Shown piece by piece: positions 1-9,263 of a stretch of 64,000 nucleotides of DNA. The stretch spans positions 248,001 to 312,000 of the forward strand of contig CP090854.1 of assembly GCA_041879425.1 (NCBI GenBank), written 5' to 3'. The translations under genes and the position numbers were made by a program. This DNA comes from Vibrio pomeroyi (GTDB lineage Bacteria; Pseudomonadota; Gammaproteobacteria; Enterobacterales; Vibrionaceae). A model generated the notes under the pieces. That model was not told the DNA's origin, did no database searches, and saw nothing but the letters and a program-made list of their open reading frames with translations. Each line of letters starts with the position of its first letter. Position 1 is the first letter of the stretch.

Positions 1-31
1 TGGATAGCTGTTGAATAAAGGACAATAAACG

Positions 32-56
32 CTTGATTGATAATGTATAAATCAAG
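32..56. promoter_or_regulatory. Small inverted repeat upstream of the first gene
   Basis: CTTGATT at 32-38 is mirrored by AATCAAG at 50-56, 29 bases before the first gene. It could be an operator or part of a leader hairpin. No regulator is recognised. Confidence 0.3.
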
Positions 57-84
57 TCAACAATAAGTCAGTGGAGACTCCCCA

Positions 85-642
85 ATGAAAAAACTACTTT
101 CAGTACTTGCTGTGTCGGCAGCAGTAATGGCACCTGCGGCATTCGCTTCTTCGCCAGTTATGTTTTCAACAATCAACGGCTTCAACGCACCTGATTCAGA
201 TGCCGTTGGCGGTGTGCGTTTGGCTTTACTTCATGGACAAGTTAACGATCTTAAAGGTCTTGATCTTGCGGTTGTGGGTATGTCAGAAACGCAAACAACA
301 ACAGGTGTGAACCTGGGTATTTTTGGTGCATCTAAAGTGAACCAAGAAATGACAGGCGCGTCACTGGGTTTCTTTAACTGGAACACAGGCCAAACAACGG
401 GTCTTAACTTAGGTGCAGTTAACATCACTAACGATGTGAAAGGCGCGAACGTGAGTTTCGTCAACTACTCAGAAGGTAACACTATGGTTGATGTTGGCGC
501 AGCGAACCTTTCAGAAGTGTCTACGGTTCAGGTTGGTATCTTCAACAAAACCAACAAAATCGAAGGCGTACAGGTTGGTTTGATCAACTGTGCTGATAAC
601 GGTTTCTTCCCGTGCTTCCCGATTGTAAACTTTGCTAAGTAA
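85..642 (+). CDS. Secreted VC2662-like repeat protein
   Basis: This is a 185-residue exported protein of unknown function. A signal peptide is clear (MKK, hydrophobic core to about residue 20, then AFASS). The mature part is built of short degenerate repeats of the type (V/L)NLG(I/A)F, (A)SLGFFN, VQVGIFN and VQVGLIN, which suggests a beta-solenoid or surface-repeat fold. Two Cys near the C-terminus (INCADNGFFPCF) could form a disulfide. The neighbourhood (epmB-efp nearby) and the repeat style match the Vibrio family named after VC2662, which I recall without having searched. GGAG lies 9 bases before the ATG and a hairpin follows the stop, so it looks monocistronic. Confidence 0.7.
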   Translation: MKKLLSVLAVSAAVMAPAAFASSPVMFSTINGFNAPDSDAVGGVRLALLHGQVNDLKGLDLAVVGMSETQTTTGVNLGIFGASKVNQEMTGASLGFFNWNTGQTTGLNLGAVNITNDVKGANVSFVNYSEGNTMVDVGAANLSEVSTVQVGIFNKTNKIEGVQVGLINCADNGFFPCFPIVNFAK

Positions 643-668
643 GGCTTAGTGTTACTATAGTGATTCAT

Positions 669-697
669 AACGCCTAAGTGCATCTGACTTAGGCGTT
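669..697 (+). terminator. Hairpin after the VC2662-like gene
   Basis: AACGCCTAAG and CTTAGGCGTT form a perfect 10-bp stem with a 9-base loop, 27 bases after the stop. The following T-tract is short, so it may be a weak terminator. Confidence 0.55.
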
Positions 698-834
698 ATT
701 GCAACTCAGCATTTTCTTATAGATTTCCAAACGCCCCTCCAAAACAGATAAGCATGTTGTTTTATATTTAATGTTGCGCTATTTTCATTTATAAGTACAA
801 TGTTCGATAAATTCCCAGCGATGATTTATATGCT

Positions 835-2313
835 TTGATTAATCACCATACCGTCGATTTTAAAAGGGCTTTTTTAAGCCTGACCGCCATTTTTTTAGTA
901 GTTTTGAGCTTGTTGCTCGTTGATTCAGCGGAAGAATCAGATAAACAGTATGGAATTGAAAACCAAGGCGTGACACGCTCTTTAACCGAGCTCACACAGA
1001 TCATTAATGCGCTTGAGTACAACATCACTGCGCTTTACCCATTGCATGGAGATACTTATGTATTCTCGCATGACAAAAAGGTAGACGGTGAGACGTGTTA
1101 CTTCATTAGTGAGGAGCAGCAAGCCCCTCGTTTTGACTTTATGTTCTCTGGCCCGAGCGAGATGTGCGACCCTAATTCAGAACTTCACTCTGAAGCGGCC
1201 AAGCGCTTATTCATCGCACCTACCATGGCTTATTTCGCCAATACTATAGAGACCATCTCTGCGATTTACTTCATCTCGAAAGAGAAGTTCATCATCTCTT
1301 CACCTTCTGACTTTGCTAGCTACATTAAGGGCGATACCTTTGATTCGGTCGTGAACAGCCGTCCTTATTGGGTGAATACGATTCGCTTTGGTCTCTCTCA
1401 GGGCAAAGAGCAGGTGGTGTATACCGGGCAATATGATGACTACCTTACCGGGAAAAAAGTCGTGACTTTAACCAAAGGGATCTACGTCAATGGTGAGTTT
1501 AAAGGGGTGTTAGGTGTTGATGGTTATGTCTCTAATCTCGTATCGAATCCAGCACATGGTTATGAGGTGACGAGTGTCAGAGGTGCCAACAAATATGGCC
1601 TGATGGACTTTACCCATTCACGACCTTTGTATGTCGATGGCATCAACACACAACTCTACCTGACTATCGAAGAGGATAAGAGCGAGCACTTCTTACATGT
1701 GTTGGAGATGGAGCGGGTTCAGTTATTCATTTTACTGGTTTTGTATTTTGTATCAGCCTTGTCACTGTGGCGCTTTTATACCAAGCAAGAACATAAGCGT
1801 TTAAACGATTTAGCGATGCAAGATCCACTGACAGGGTTATTGAATCGACGCGGTTTTGAAGCTCGATTATTGGCACAAGATGAAGAGCCGATTATTGGTG
1901 TTGGCGTGTTTGATATCGATGACTTCAAGGTGGTGAACGATCAACATGGCCATAAAGTAGGAGACGAGGTGATCTGCCACGTTGCTCAACTGATGATGAA
2001 CAGCGTTAGGCAACAAGACATTGTAGCTCGCTTTGGTGGTGAGGAGTTTGTTGTCGCGATCACGGGTGAATCATCTGAACTGCTTTCATCGATCTTTGAG
2101 CGAATTCAAAACGACATCAGTTTGCAGAGTTATCGATGCCCAACAGGCGATAAAATCAGTATCTCTGTCTCTGGAGGTGCGACGCTCTACTCTCTGTATA
2201 AGTTTGAAAGCGTCGGGCACTTGTGGGAGAACCAGAGTATTCGTTCGTCTGATCAACAACTCTACAAAGCGAAGGCTGCGGGTAAGAATCAAGTGTGTAT
2301 TGAGGTGTATTAG
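835..2313 (+). CDS. Membrane-bound diguanylate cyclase (GGDEF)
   Basis: This enzyme is predicted to make cyclic di-GMP from two GTP at the inner membrane. A membrane segment at about residues 11-28 is followed by a periplasmic sensor of about 260 residues, probably Cache-like, with Y-D/W-type motifs near residues 170-200. A second membrane segment lies at about 295-313. The C-terminal GGDEF domain contains DPLTGLLNRRGFE and an intact active site RFGGEEF. The inhibitory RxxD site (RQQD) sits exactly five residues before GGEEF, so product inhibition is likely. The best start is TTG at 835; no ATG start fits. There is no EAL domain. The signal sensed cannot be read from the sequence. Confidence 0.9.
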   Translation: MINHHTVDFKRAFLSLTAIFLVVLSLLLVDSAEESDKQYGIENQGVTRSLTELTQIINALEYNITALYPLHGDTYVFSHDKKVDGETCYFISEEQQAPRFDFMFSGPSEMCDPNSELHSEAAKRLFIAPTMAYFANTIETISAIYFISKEKFIISSPSDFASYIKGDTFDSVVNSRPYWVNTIRFGLSQGKEQVVYTGQYDDYLTGKKVVTLTKGIYVNGEFKGVLGVDGYVSNLVSNPAHGYEVTSVRGANKYGLMDFTHSRPLYVDGINTQLYLTIEEDKSEHFLHVLEMERVQLFILLVLYFVSALSLWRFYTKQEHKRLNDLAMQDPLTGLLNRRGFEARLLAQDEEPIIGVGVFDIDDFKVVNDQHGHKVGDEVICHVAQLMMNSVRQQDIVARFGGEEFVVAITGESSELLSSIFERIQNDISLQSYRCPTGDKISISVSGGATLYSLYKFESVGHLWENQSIRSSDQQLYKAKAAGKNQVCIEVY

Positions 2314-2334
2314 TAGCTACTCACCAAATAACGA

Positions 2335-2363
2335 AAAGCCTAGTCGATTGACTAGGCTTCTTT
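2335..2363 (+). terminator. Rho-independent terminator
   Basis: AAGCCTAGTC, loop GATT, GACTAGGCTT, then CTTT: a perfect 10-bp stem 22 bases after the cyclase stop. It also lies downstream of the convergent mgtC-like gene and may serve both. Confidence 0.8.
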
Positions 2364-2416
2364 GCATCAGTGGTCGTGCATTGAGGTCTTGAGACAAAAG
2401 GTTATAAAGGGCGGTA

Positions 2417-2905
2417 TTATTTCTTCACGCGACCTTTACGCATCCACTTCTGGTGAACACCACGACGCAAGCTTTGGAAGCTGTTTTCTACCTTGTCGAC
2501 GCCAAGCAAAATCACTAGCGCCATTAGCGTGATAATGACCGATTGAGAAAGGTGGCCAAGGGCAATCATCATCCCAAGTGCAGCAAGCACCCAGATAATT
2601 GCAGCTGAGGTCACGCCATGAATCTTGCCGTCGAGCGTCATCATCACGCCTGCACCAAGGAAACCTACACCAGTAATGATCTGACCAAGCACACGAGCTT
2701 GATCTAGCGTATTGGGGGAAAGGCTAATCGCCATGGTGAGGAAGAAGTAAGTACCGCTTATGATCAGAATCGAGGTTCTGATTCCTACTGGTTTACCTCG
2801 CGTTTGTCGCTCTATGCCGATTAACGAACCACACAGCATACACACAGCAAGGCCTGCCCAGCTAAAGGGGGCAAGGTTGAGAGTTTGTTCTATAAATTGT
2901 GTCAT
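2417..2905 (-). CDS. MgtC/SapB-family inner membrane protein
   Basis: This 162-residue membrane protein has the MgtC/SapB core: CGSLIGIERQ in the first segments, GIRTSILIISGTYFF, QIITGVGFLGAGVMM and VTSAAIIWVLAALGMMIALG. About four or five membrane segments are visible, and a basic tail ends the protein. The large C-terminal cytoplasmic ACT-like domain of virulence MgtC is absent, so this is the short SapB-like form. The family is linked to growth in low Mg2+ and to F1Fo ATPase inhibition in some members. The role here is unknown. The gene is alone on this strand, with AGGAGGGG just upstream of the ATG. Confidence 0.85.
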   Translation of the reverse strand: MTQFIEQTLNLAPFSWAGLAVCMLCGSLIGIERQTRGKPVGIRTSILIISGTYFFLTMAISLSPNTLDQARVLGQIITGVGFLGAGVMMTLDGKIHGVTSAAIIWVLAALGMMIALGHLSQSVIITLMALVILLGVDKVENSFQSLRRGVHQKWMRKGRVKK

Positions 2906-3010
2906 ATCACCCCTCCTAAAAATTTAGAATAGAGCCGAGTATGCTAATAATAGACCGTACGATCGAACAAAAACTTTTTGTCTTAACGATTGATAAAGAT
3001 GACTTAAAGT

Positions 3011-3517
3011 CTAGCAGCCGTCTGTTGTTAAGGTGAAGACTGGTGTCGTGGTCTCAGTCGCTTCTTGGTACTCAAGGTAGCAGTTATCAGACTGATTTTT
3101 TCGGCTAGAAGGAGCATAGATAATTGTCCCATCTCCGGCACTTACATTGGTAAAGAACCAGTCTGCTCGACCTGTATCCCAAACCGCATCTAAGAAGGTG
3201 GATTCGATGAGTTGTGACCAAGTCTGTTTATTCATCGCTGCGGGGTAGCCATAGGCCACTAATATATCGTCACCTTCAACATTAATCGATGCGCTGACAG
3301 CCTTATCTAAGCCTAGTGCTGATGTCTTACCATAAAGCATAGCACTTGCGCCCTCCATTCCGCCCTTGAGACCATTTAATGTCGAGATGCGAGCATCGGT
3401 TTGAAGGTTGAGAAACTTAGAAGCCGCTGTCACTGACACAATACCCAGAATTACAATCACCACAACCAATTCAATAATGGTGAAGCCTTTTGAACGGTGT
3501 TTTGTCGCTGGTGGCAT
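3011..3517 (-). CDS. Orphan type IV prepilin (MSHA-pilin-like)
   Basis: A type IV pilin subunit or minor pilin of 168 residues. It has a short basic leader of 11 residues, the prepilin peptidase site G|F, and the hydrophobic stretch FTIIELVVVIVILGIV with the conserved Glu5 of the mature protein. The C-terminal region has two Cys (DNCYLEY and TTDGC) typical of the pilin D-loop. It resembles MshA-type pilins in layout. No pilus assembly genes are nearby, so it must use a machine encoded elsewhere. The gene lies 29 bases downstream of epmB on the same strand and may be read through from it. Confidence 0.85.
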   Translation of the reverse strand: MPPATKHRSKGFTIIELVVVIVILGIVSVTAASKFLNLQTDARISTLNGLKGGMEGASAMLYGKTSALGLDKAVSASINVEGDDILVAYGYPAAMNKQTWSQLIESTFLDAVWDTGRADWFFTNVSAGDGTIIYAPSSRKNQSDNCYLEYQEATETTTPVFTLTTDGC

Positions 3518-3546
3518 AACTGAGGCATTTCATTGATACGACTTCT

Positions 3547-4569
3547 CTATTCAATGTGTAGGTCGAGTGGGGTCTTGCTGGTGCGACCGCCAATCTCGCG
3601 AGTGAGTTTTGGTACTAGGTAGCCAGAAACCTCAGAGATCAAACCCTTGAAGTGGTGCTTTGCCTCTTCATCCGAAATATAGAAGTGCGCCGCGCCCTGA
3701 ACCTTATCAAGTACATGCATATAGTAAGGTAAAACACCGGCATCGAATAGCCTTTCACTTAAATCTTTCAATGAGTTAGCGCTATCATTGACACCTTTCA
3801 GCATCACGCCTTGATTAAGCAGAGTTGCACCAGTTTGCTTAAGTTTTTGGAAGGCTTGTTTGAGCTCTTCATTGATCTCATTAGCGTGATTAATATGGCT
3901 AACCATGACCACATTTAAACGAGTGTTAGCCAATGTTTGGCACAGCTCGTCAGTCACTCGAGCGGGGATCACAACCGGTAAGCGGCTATGGATACGAACG
4001 GTTTTGACATGTGGAATGTGCTCAATGGCTTTAATGAGCCATTCTATTTCACTGTCTTTAGCCATTAGAGGATCGCCACCAGATAAGATGACCTCGTTGA
4101 TCTCCGGGTGCTGAGCTACGTAATCGAGACTGGTTTGCCAAACCGTTTTTGAGCCCTTGTTATCTTGATACGGAAAATGACGACGGAAGCAGTAGCGACA
4201 GTTAATCGCACAGCCACCTTTTACAATCATCAATGCGCGATTTTTGTATTTGTGTAGTAGCCCGGGAATAGCGTTGTCTTGTTCTTCCAATGGATCGGCG
4301 GAATAGCCCTGATGAACCTCAAACTCTTCGCTTAGCGGCAAAACCTGTCGCAGCAAAGGGTCGTGTGGGTTGCCTTTTTCCATTCGTTCGACAAAGCTAA
4401 GAGGAACCCGAAGCGCAAATAACTCACGTGCAGCAAAGCCTGCTTGCCACGGTGTTGGGTCTATTTCCAATGCCTCAAGCAGTTTTGTCGGGTCAGAGAT
4501 CGCATTCGATAGTTGTTTGAGCCAGTTTTGCTCAACAGATTCGACTTTTCGGGTTATGATATGCGGCAT
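3547..4569 (-). CDS. epmB: EF-P beta-lysylation enzyme EpmB (radical SAM aminomutase)
   Basis: EpmB converts L-lysine to (R)-beta-lysine, which EpmA attaches to Lys34 of elongation factor P. The 340-residue protein carries the radical-SAM cluster motif CAINCRYC (CxxxCxxC) near residue 120, followed by RRHFPY, and the lysine-2,3-aminomutase signatures ILSGGDPL and RIHSRLPVVIP. The C-terminal half contains HVLDKVQGAAHF, as in the KamA family, with the PLP lysine expected near the C-terminus. It is divergent from efp (33 bases between starts), and epmA lies about 5 kb away, so the whole modification pathway is in this window. Confidence 0.96.
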   Translation of the reverse strand: MPHIITRKVESVEQNWLKQLSNAISDPTKLLEALEIDPTPWQAGFAARELFALRVPLSFVERMEKGNPHDPLLRQVLPLSEEFEVHQGYSADPLEEQDNAIPGLLHKYKNRALMIVKGGCAINCRYCFRRHFPYQDNKGSKTVWQTSLDYVAQHPEINEVILSGGDPLMAKDSEIEWLIKAIEHIPHVKTVRIHSRLPVVIPARVTDELCQTLANTRLNVVMVSHINHANEINEELKQAFQKLKQTGATLLNQGVMLKGVNDSANSLKDLSERLFDAGVLPYYMHVLDKVQGAAHFYISDEEAKHHFKGLISEVSGYLVPKLTREIGGRTSKTPLDLHIE

Positions 4570-4602
4570 TGAAATTAACTCAAAGATGTGGAAGAGAAAA
4601 TC

Positions 4603-5169
4603 ATGGCGTCAGTAAGCACCAATGAATTCAAAGGCGGTTTAAAATTCATGATGGATAACGAGCCTTGCTCAATTATCGAAAATGAATACGTTAAGCCAGG
4701 TAAAGGCCAAGCGTTTAACCGTGTTAAACTTCGTAAACTGCTGTCAGGCAAAGTGTTAGAGAAAACATTTAAGTCAGGCGATACAGTAGAACTAGCGGAC
4801 GTTGTAGACGTTGAACTAGGCTACCTATACAGCGATGGCGAATTCTACCACTTCATGAACAACGAAACATTCGAGCAAATCGCTGCTGATGCAAAAGCAG
4901 TAGGCGAGACTTCTAAATGGTTAGTTGAAAACGACGTATGTACTCTAACGTTGTGGAATGATAACCCTATCACAGTAACTCCACCAAACTTTGTTGAGAT
5001 CGCAGTAACAGAAACCGATCCTGGCCTTAAAGGCGACACACAAGGTACTGGCGGTAAGCCTGCAACTCTAGCAACTGGCGCGGTAGTTCGCGTACCTCTA
5101 TTCATCGCAATCGGTGAAGTTGTTAAAGTTGATACTCGTACTGGCGAATACGTTGGTCGTGTGAAGTAA
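4603..5169 (+). CDS. efp: Elongation factor P
   Basis: EF-P rescues ribosomes stalled at polyproline. The start is ATG 4603, giving [12 protein letters not shown] and a standard 188-residue protein. An upstream in-frame ATG at 4588 would add five residues and overlap the Shine-Dalgarno GGAAGAG, so it is rejected. The modified lysine is Lys34 in [11 protein letters not shown]. All three beta-barrel domains are present, ending in [10 protein letters not shown] strong terminator follows. Its modifying enzymes EpmA and EpmB are both encoded nearby. Confidence 0.98.
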   Translation: MASVSTNEFKGGLKFMMDNEPCSIIENEYVKPGKGQAFNRVKLRKLLSGKVLEKTFKSGDTVELADVVDVELGYLYSDGEFYHFMNNETFEQIAADAKAVGETSKWLVENDVCTLTLWNDNPITVTPPNFVEIAVTETDPGLKGDTQGTGGKPATLATGAVVRVPLFIAIGEVVKVDTRTGEYVGRVK

Positions 5170-5186
5170 TTTACTTCAAGTATCTG

Positions 5187-5214
5187 AAAAAGGTCGCTTA
5201 GGCGGCCTTTTTTG
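5187..5214 (+). terminator. efp terminator
   Basis: AAAAAGGTCGC, loop TTAG, GCGGCCTTTTTT: an 11-bp stem with one G-T pair and a T-run, 18 bases after the efp stop. Confidence 0.85.
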
Positions 5215-5231
5215 TATCTGGAGATCGAGGG

Positions 5232-5408
5232 AAGAGCAGATACGAGTAAACGGGATTCGGGATATGAAGACCTGGAAGAGCAAGCTATCTGGATGTGTGA
5301 AATTCGACAAGCAACAAAAAAGCAGAGCCGGATAACCTAGCTCTGCTTTTAGTCTTTTCGCTCTTAAACTTTTCGCATCTCGATTACTCGAATCCCGAAT
5401 CTGCTCTT
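5232..5408. repeat. Imperfect intergenic inverted repeat between efp and frdD
   Basis: The left part (5232-5263) and the right part (5379-5408, opposite orientation) share the words AAGAGCAGAT, CGGGATTCG and CGAGTAA in rearranged order. They flank the frd terminator. They look like remnants of a dispersed intergenic repeat rather than coding DNA. Confidence 0.45.
5317..5350 (-). terminator. frdABCD operon terminator
   Basis: AAAAAGCAGAGC at 5317-5328 pairs with GCTCTGCTTTT at 5340-5350. Read on the minus strand this is a GC-rich stem followed by a T-run, downstream of frdD. Confidence 0.75.
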
Positions 5409-5413
5409 AACTG

Positions 5414-5800
5414 TTAAATCATAAAGATGAAGATAACAGATAACGCGCTGATTAGGCCTGCAAAGAAGTAGCACCCCACTTTACCTGCAACGCCGACGTG
5501 GAATTTCAGGTCGTGCATGCCGTGGTGAAGACGGTGCATTGCGTGCCACATTGGCAGTGCTAGCGTACCGATGATGAATAGCGCACCGATAATGCTGGTG
5601 GCAAATTCAGACACACGTTCGTAGCTCATTGCGTCCGCATCGATGATACCCATTGGCACTAAGATACCTAACACTAGAATCGTGATTGGTGTGATCATCG
5701 CGAACCAAGTACCGCCAGCGCCAAACAGACCCCACCAGATTGGCTCATCAGAGCGTTGAGGATTGTGGTTAACAGGTTTTACTTTGTAATTTGTGTTCAT
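5414..5800 (-). CDS. frdD: Fumarate reductase membrane anchor FrdD
   Basis: Membrane anchor subunit of the menaquinol:fumarate reductase. It has 128 residues with three membrane segments (about 25-50, 70-90, 105-127). The conserved block [18 protein letters not shown] supplies residues near the quinone site. It is the last gene of frdABCD, 12 bases after frdC, with a terminator beyond. Its role is anaerobic respiration with fumarate. Confidence 0.95.
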   Translation of the reverse strand: MNTNYKVKPVNHNPQRSDEPIWWGLFGAGGTWFAMITPITILVLGILVPMGIIDADAMSYERVSEFATSIIGALFIIGTLALPMWHAMHRLHHGMHDLKFHVGVAGKVGCYFFAGLISALSVIFIFMI

Positions 5801-5812
5801 AACGAAAGCTCC

Positions 5813-6196
5813 TTACACCACAATAAGAACGATTAAAGAAATAAAAGCCACCGCTGCCCACTGAGTCAGTACGATGATTCTCTTATCAACCAATTTACCT
5901 TTCAGGCGGATTGGCATCACTTGAGGCATCATGCTGAAGAAGGTTTGAGCGTGCATTAAGCTGCCTAGCAGTGCCACGATATTAATACCGACAATGATAG
6001 GGTTCGCCATAAAGCTCAGCCAACCCGCCCACGCTTCAGGGCCTTTCACTAGCGCACCTAAACCAAAGGTTAGGAACACAGTGAACAGAATCAAAGGCAG
6101 TACAGTTGCTTCACGTAGCATGTAGAAGCGGTAGAACGGATGGTTGCTCCACCACGTTCTCTTCATCTCACGAACATAAGGCTTACGATTGCTCAT
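5813..6196 (-). CDS. frdC: Fumarate reductase membrane anchor FrdC
   Basis: The second membrane anchor of fumarate reductase, 127 residues with three membrane segments. The N-terminus NRKPYVREMKRTWW and the segment YMLREATVLPLILF are typical of FrdC. FrdC and FrdD together bind the catalytic FrdAB dimer and menaquinol. It starts one base after the frdB stop, consistent with coupled translation. Confidence 0.95.
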   Translation of the reverse strand: MSNRKPYVREMKRTWWSNHPFYRFYMLREATVLPLILFTVFLTFGLGALVKGPEAWAGWLSFMANPIIVGINIVALLGSLMHAQTFFSMMPQVMPIRLKGKLVDKRIIVLTQWAAVAFISLIVLIVV

Positions 6197-6197
6197 A

Positions 6198-6962
6198 TTA
6201 TGCCTCCTCTGCTGTTTTTACTTGCGACCCGTCTGGCTTGAACATCGAGATAACGAAGTCCATTGAAGACTCAACTTTACCTTGGTTCACTGCCGCTGCT
6301 GGGTCTACTTTCTTCGGACATACTTCAGAACAGTAACCAACGAACGTACAGCCCCAAGCGCCGTTTTCACCGTTGATAAGCTTCATACGTTCAGCTTTAC
6401 CGTTGTCACGGCTATCTAGGTTGTAACGGTGAGCAAGAGTAAGAGCCGCAGGTCCGATGAACTCAGGGTTCAGACCGAATTGAGGACACGCTGCGTAACA
6501 AAGACCGCAGTTGATGCAGCCAGCGAACTGTTTGTACTTCGCCATTTGCTCTGGAGTCTGAATGTTAGTGCCGTCTTCAGGCTTACGGTCGTTACCAATG
6601 ATGTAAGGCTTAATCGCTTCAAGGCGCTCGATGAACGGCGTCATGTCGACAATCAAATCTTTCTCGATTGGGAAGTTTGCAAGCGGCTCGATAGTTAGAC
6701 CGTTCGGGTAGTCACGTAAGAAGCTCTTACACGCTAACTTAGGCACGCCATCAACCATGATGCCGCAAGAGCCACAGATCGCCATACGACAAGACCAACG
6801 GTATGAAAGGTCTTTGTCTTGGTGATCTTTGATGTAACCAATCGCATCAAGTACTGACATGGTTTCATCGAATGGGACTTCGAAAGTCTGCATGTAAGGT
6901 TCTGCATCTTTCTCTGGGTCGTAGCGCAGAATGTCTACTTTTTGGATACGGTTCGCTGACAT
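6198..6962 (-). CDS. frdB: Fumarate reductase iron-sulfur subunit FrdB
   Basis: Electron-transfer subunit linking menaquinol to the FrdA flavin. Its 254 residues carry the [2Fe-2S] ligands around [11 protein letters not shown] near residue 60. The two ferredoxin-like motifs [12 protein letters not shown] (about 149-160) and [13 protein letters not shown] supply the 4Fe-4S and 3Fe-4S clusters. The start codon overlaps the last base of the frdA stop codon (coordinate 6962 is shared), so translation is coupled. Confidence 0.97.
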   Translation of the reverse strand: MSANRIQKVDILRYDPEKDAEPYMQTFEVPFDETMSVLDAIGYIKDHQDKDLSYRWSCRMAICGSCGIMVDGVPKLACKSFLRDYPNGLTIEPLANFPIEKDLIVDMTPFIERLEAIKPYIIGNDRKPEDGTNIQTPEQMAKYKQFAGCINCGLCYAACPQFGLNPEFIGPAALTLAHRYNLDSRDNGKAERMKLINGENGAWGCTFVGYCSEVCPKKVDPAAAVNQGKVESSMDFVISMFKPDGSQVKTAEEA

Positions 6963-8812
6963 TATGCTTGCTCCTCTTCGCTCTTCTCATCTTTTTTAGC
7001 ACCAGCTTCTGCAGACTTATTAGCTTCTGCAGCTTTTTCAGCGGCAGCGGCTTTCTCTGCTGCTTCACCGTATAGACGAGCTTTAGGTTGAGATTTAGTA
7101 ATCTTCACGCCGCTGTAGTCGATAGTTGGTGCTGCATCTTCGTTGTAGAACGATAGAGAGTGTTTCAGGAAGTTCACGTCATCACGTTCTGTGCAGTTGT
7201 CGTCTAGACGTTGGTGTGCACCGCGAGACTCTTTACGAAGGATCGCAGAGTGAACCATCGCTTCTGCGACTTCTAGGCCGTAGCCCACTTCGATAGCGTA
7301 AAGTAGGTCAGTGTTGAACACTTTGCCTTTGTCTTTAATGCTGATCTTCTTGTAGCGCGCTTTCAGTTCAGTGATCTTGTTGATGGTCTCTTGCATCAAG
7401 TCTTCTTGACGGTAGATACCACAACCCGCTTCCATGGTGTGACCCATTTCAGTACGGATATCAGCCCAGTTCTCATCGCCTTCTTGGTTTAGTAGACCTG
7501 CGATGCGATCTTCAACCGCTTTAACTTGCTTAGCGATAGACTCTTCGTTCCAGCCTTTGAATTCAGCAGCGCGTTTCACCGCTTCTTCACCAGCTACGCG
7601 GCCAAATACTACGAACTCAGCCAGAGAGTTAGAACCTAGGCGGTTTGCGCCGTGTAGGCCAACAGAAGCACATTCACCAACAGCGAATAGGCCTTTGATG
7701 CGAGTTTCACAAGTACCGTTAGTTTCAATACCACCCATGGTGTAGTGAACAGTCGGACGAATTGGGATTGGTTCTTTTGCTGGATCGACGTTTACGTAGG
7801 CTTTTGCAAGCTCACAGATAAACGGTAGACGCTCTTGCAGGTACTCTTCACCAAGGTGGCGAAGGTCAAGGTGTACTACATCACCAAGCGGGTGCTTGAT
7901 GGTGTTGCCTTTTTGCTGCTCGTGCCAGAATGCTTGAGAAACTTTGTCACGAGGACCCAGTTCCATGTATTTGTTTTTCGGCTCGCCCACTGGAGTTTCA
8001 GGGCCCATGCCGTAATCTTGTAGGTAACGGTAGCCGTTCTTGTTGACGATGATACCGCCTTCACCACGACAACCTTCGGTCATCAAGATACCAGTACCTG
8101 GAAGGCCTGTTGGGTGGTATTGAACGAACTCCATATCACGCAGTGGTACACCATGACGATAAGCCATTGCCATACCGTCGCCCGTTACGATGCCGCCGTT
8201 GGTGTTGCAGTGGTAAACACGGCCTGCGCCACCTGTTGCTAGAACAACAGATTTCGCTTTGATGGTAACAAGCTCACCTTCAGACATATGAATCGCGATA
8301 AGGCCTTGTACTTCGCCTTCTTCAACGATCAAATCCACCACAAAGTACTCATCAAATCGTTTGATTGTGTCGTACTTCATCGAAGTCTGGAACAGAGTAT
8401 GAAGCATGTGGAAGCCCGTCTTATCCGCTGCGAACCACGTTCTCTCTACCTTCATACCGCCGAATCGGCGTACGTTTACTTCACCGTTTTCTTTACGACT
8501 CCATGGGCAGCCCCATTGTTCCATTTGGATCATTTCGCGAGTCGCGTTTTCAACAAAGTATTCAACAACATCCTGTTCACATAGCCAGTCGCCACCGCCA
8601 ACAGTATCGTTGAAGTGGTTATCTAAGCTATCTTCGTCTTTAATTACCGCTGCTGAACCGCCTTCTGCTGCTACCGTGTGCGAACGCATTGGGTAAACTT
8701 TAGAAATCAGTGCTACTTCCAGTTCAGGATTAGCTTCAGCCGCAGCAATAGCTGTACGAAGACCAGCGCCGCCTGCGCCGATGACTGCGATATCTGTGGT
8801 AATTGTCTTCAC
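6962..8812 (-). CDS. frdA: Fumarate reductase flavoprotein FrdA
   Basis: Catalytic subunit reducing fumarate to succinate. Visible motifs are the FAD-binding [10 protein letters not shown] near the N-terminus, the covalent-FAD histidine context [11 protein letters not shown], the FAD motif [17 protein letters not shown], the substrate block [11 protein letters not shown] and [17 protein letters not shown]. It has 616 residues, longer than the roughly 600 usual, because of a C-terminal tail of about 35 residues rich in Ala, Glu and Lys after [11 protein letters not shown]. The tail is probably disordered. First gene of frdABCD. A CRP-like site and an FNR-like half site lie in the upstream region shared with epmA. 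Confidence 0.97.
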   Translation of the reverse strand: MKTITTDIAVIGAGGAGLRTAIAAAEANPELEVALISKVYPMRSHTVAAEGGSAAVIKDEDSLDNHFNDTVGGGDWLCEQDVVEYFVENATREMIQMEQWGCPWSRKENGEVNVRRFGGMKVERTWFAADKTGFHMLHTLFQTSMKYDTIKRFDEYFVVDLIVEEGEVQGLIAIHMSEGELVTIKAKSVVLATGGAGRVYHCNTNGGIVTGDGMAMAYRHGVPLRDMEFVQYHPTGLPGTGILMTEGCRGEGGIIVNKNGYRYLQDYGMGPETPVGEPKNKYMELGPRDKVSQAFWHEQQKGNTIKHPLGDVVHLDLRHLGEEYLQERLPFICELAKAYVNVDPAKEPIPIRPTVHYTMGGIETNGTCETRIKGLFAVGECASVGLHGANRLGSNSLAEFVVFGRVAGEEAVKRAAEFKGWNEESIAKQVKAVEDRIAGLLNQEGDENWADIRTEMGHTMEAGCGIYRQEDLMQETINKITELKARYKKISIKDKGKVFNTDLLYAIEVGYGLEVAEAMVHSAILRKESRGAHQRLDDNCTERDDVNFLKHSLSFYNEDAAPTIDYSGVKITKSQPKARLYGEAAEKAAAAEKAAEANKSAEAGAKKDEKSEEEQA

Positions 8813-9012
8813 AGTTATTCTCCAGTGTGATGCGGAGTATTCCGCTTGTTATTATAAAAAGCCTATTTAGAGAGCAGTAAACGGCATCAACCGATCATCA
8901 CCCCTAAGCCTTAAGTGGTAGGTTCAGTGTAAGAGAGGAGGGTGTTTGAAAAATTGATGTATTTAGGTTTTTGCTTCGGTAATGCATATGGAGGCATAGA
9001 ATTTATAGGTTA

Positions 9013-9028
9013 TGTGACTGCAATCACG
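9013..9028. promoter_or_regulatory. CRP-like site in the frdA/epmA intergenic region
   Basis: TGTGA-CTGCAA-TCACG matches the CRP consensus TGTGA-N6-TCACA at nine of ten half-site bases. It lies 201 bases upstream of frdA. The remainder of the 451-base gap 8813-9263 holds no gene that I can see. Confidence 0.5.
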
Positions 9029-9039
9029 GCAATCAATTG

Positions 9040-9053
9040 TTGATAACGATTCC
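9040..9053. promoter_or_regulatory. Possible FNR half site for frd
   Basis: TTGAT-AACG-ATTCC has a perfect left half and a partial right half of the FNR consensus TTGAT-N4-ATCAA. Anaerobic control of frd is expected from the family, but this site alone is weak evidence. Confidence 0.3.
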
Positions 9054-9263
9054 CCCACAAGGCTCGTGTTAACGGCTTGTTGAGTATGATTTTTGTTATC
9101 AATGCTGGGAGAGGTCAAATATGTATAAATGTATTGTAGAACGTGATTTTATGGCTTCATGAAAACCGTATGATGACCTCATTAATACAAAGATAGAAGC
9201 TTACAAAAGCGGCGAAAAGTGATAATTTTCGTCGCCTAGAATTCAGTGATATGGAACTTAGTA

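Noticed and set aside
8813..9263. Possible small gene in the frdA/epmA gap
   Set aside because: No frame with a ribosome site is visible; the gap fits a regulatory region with CRP- and FNR-like sites.
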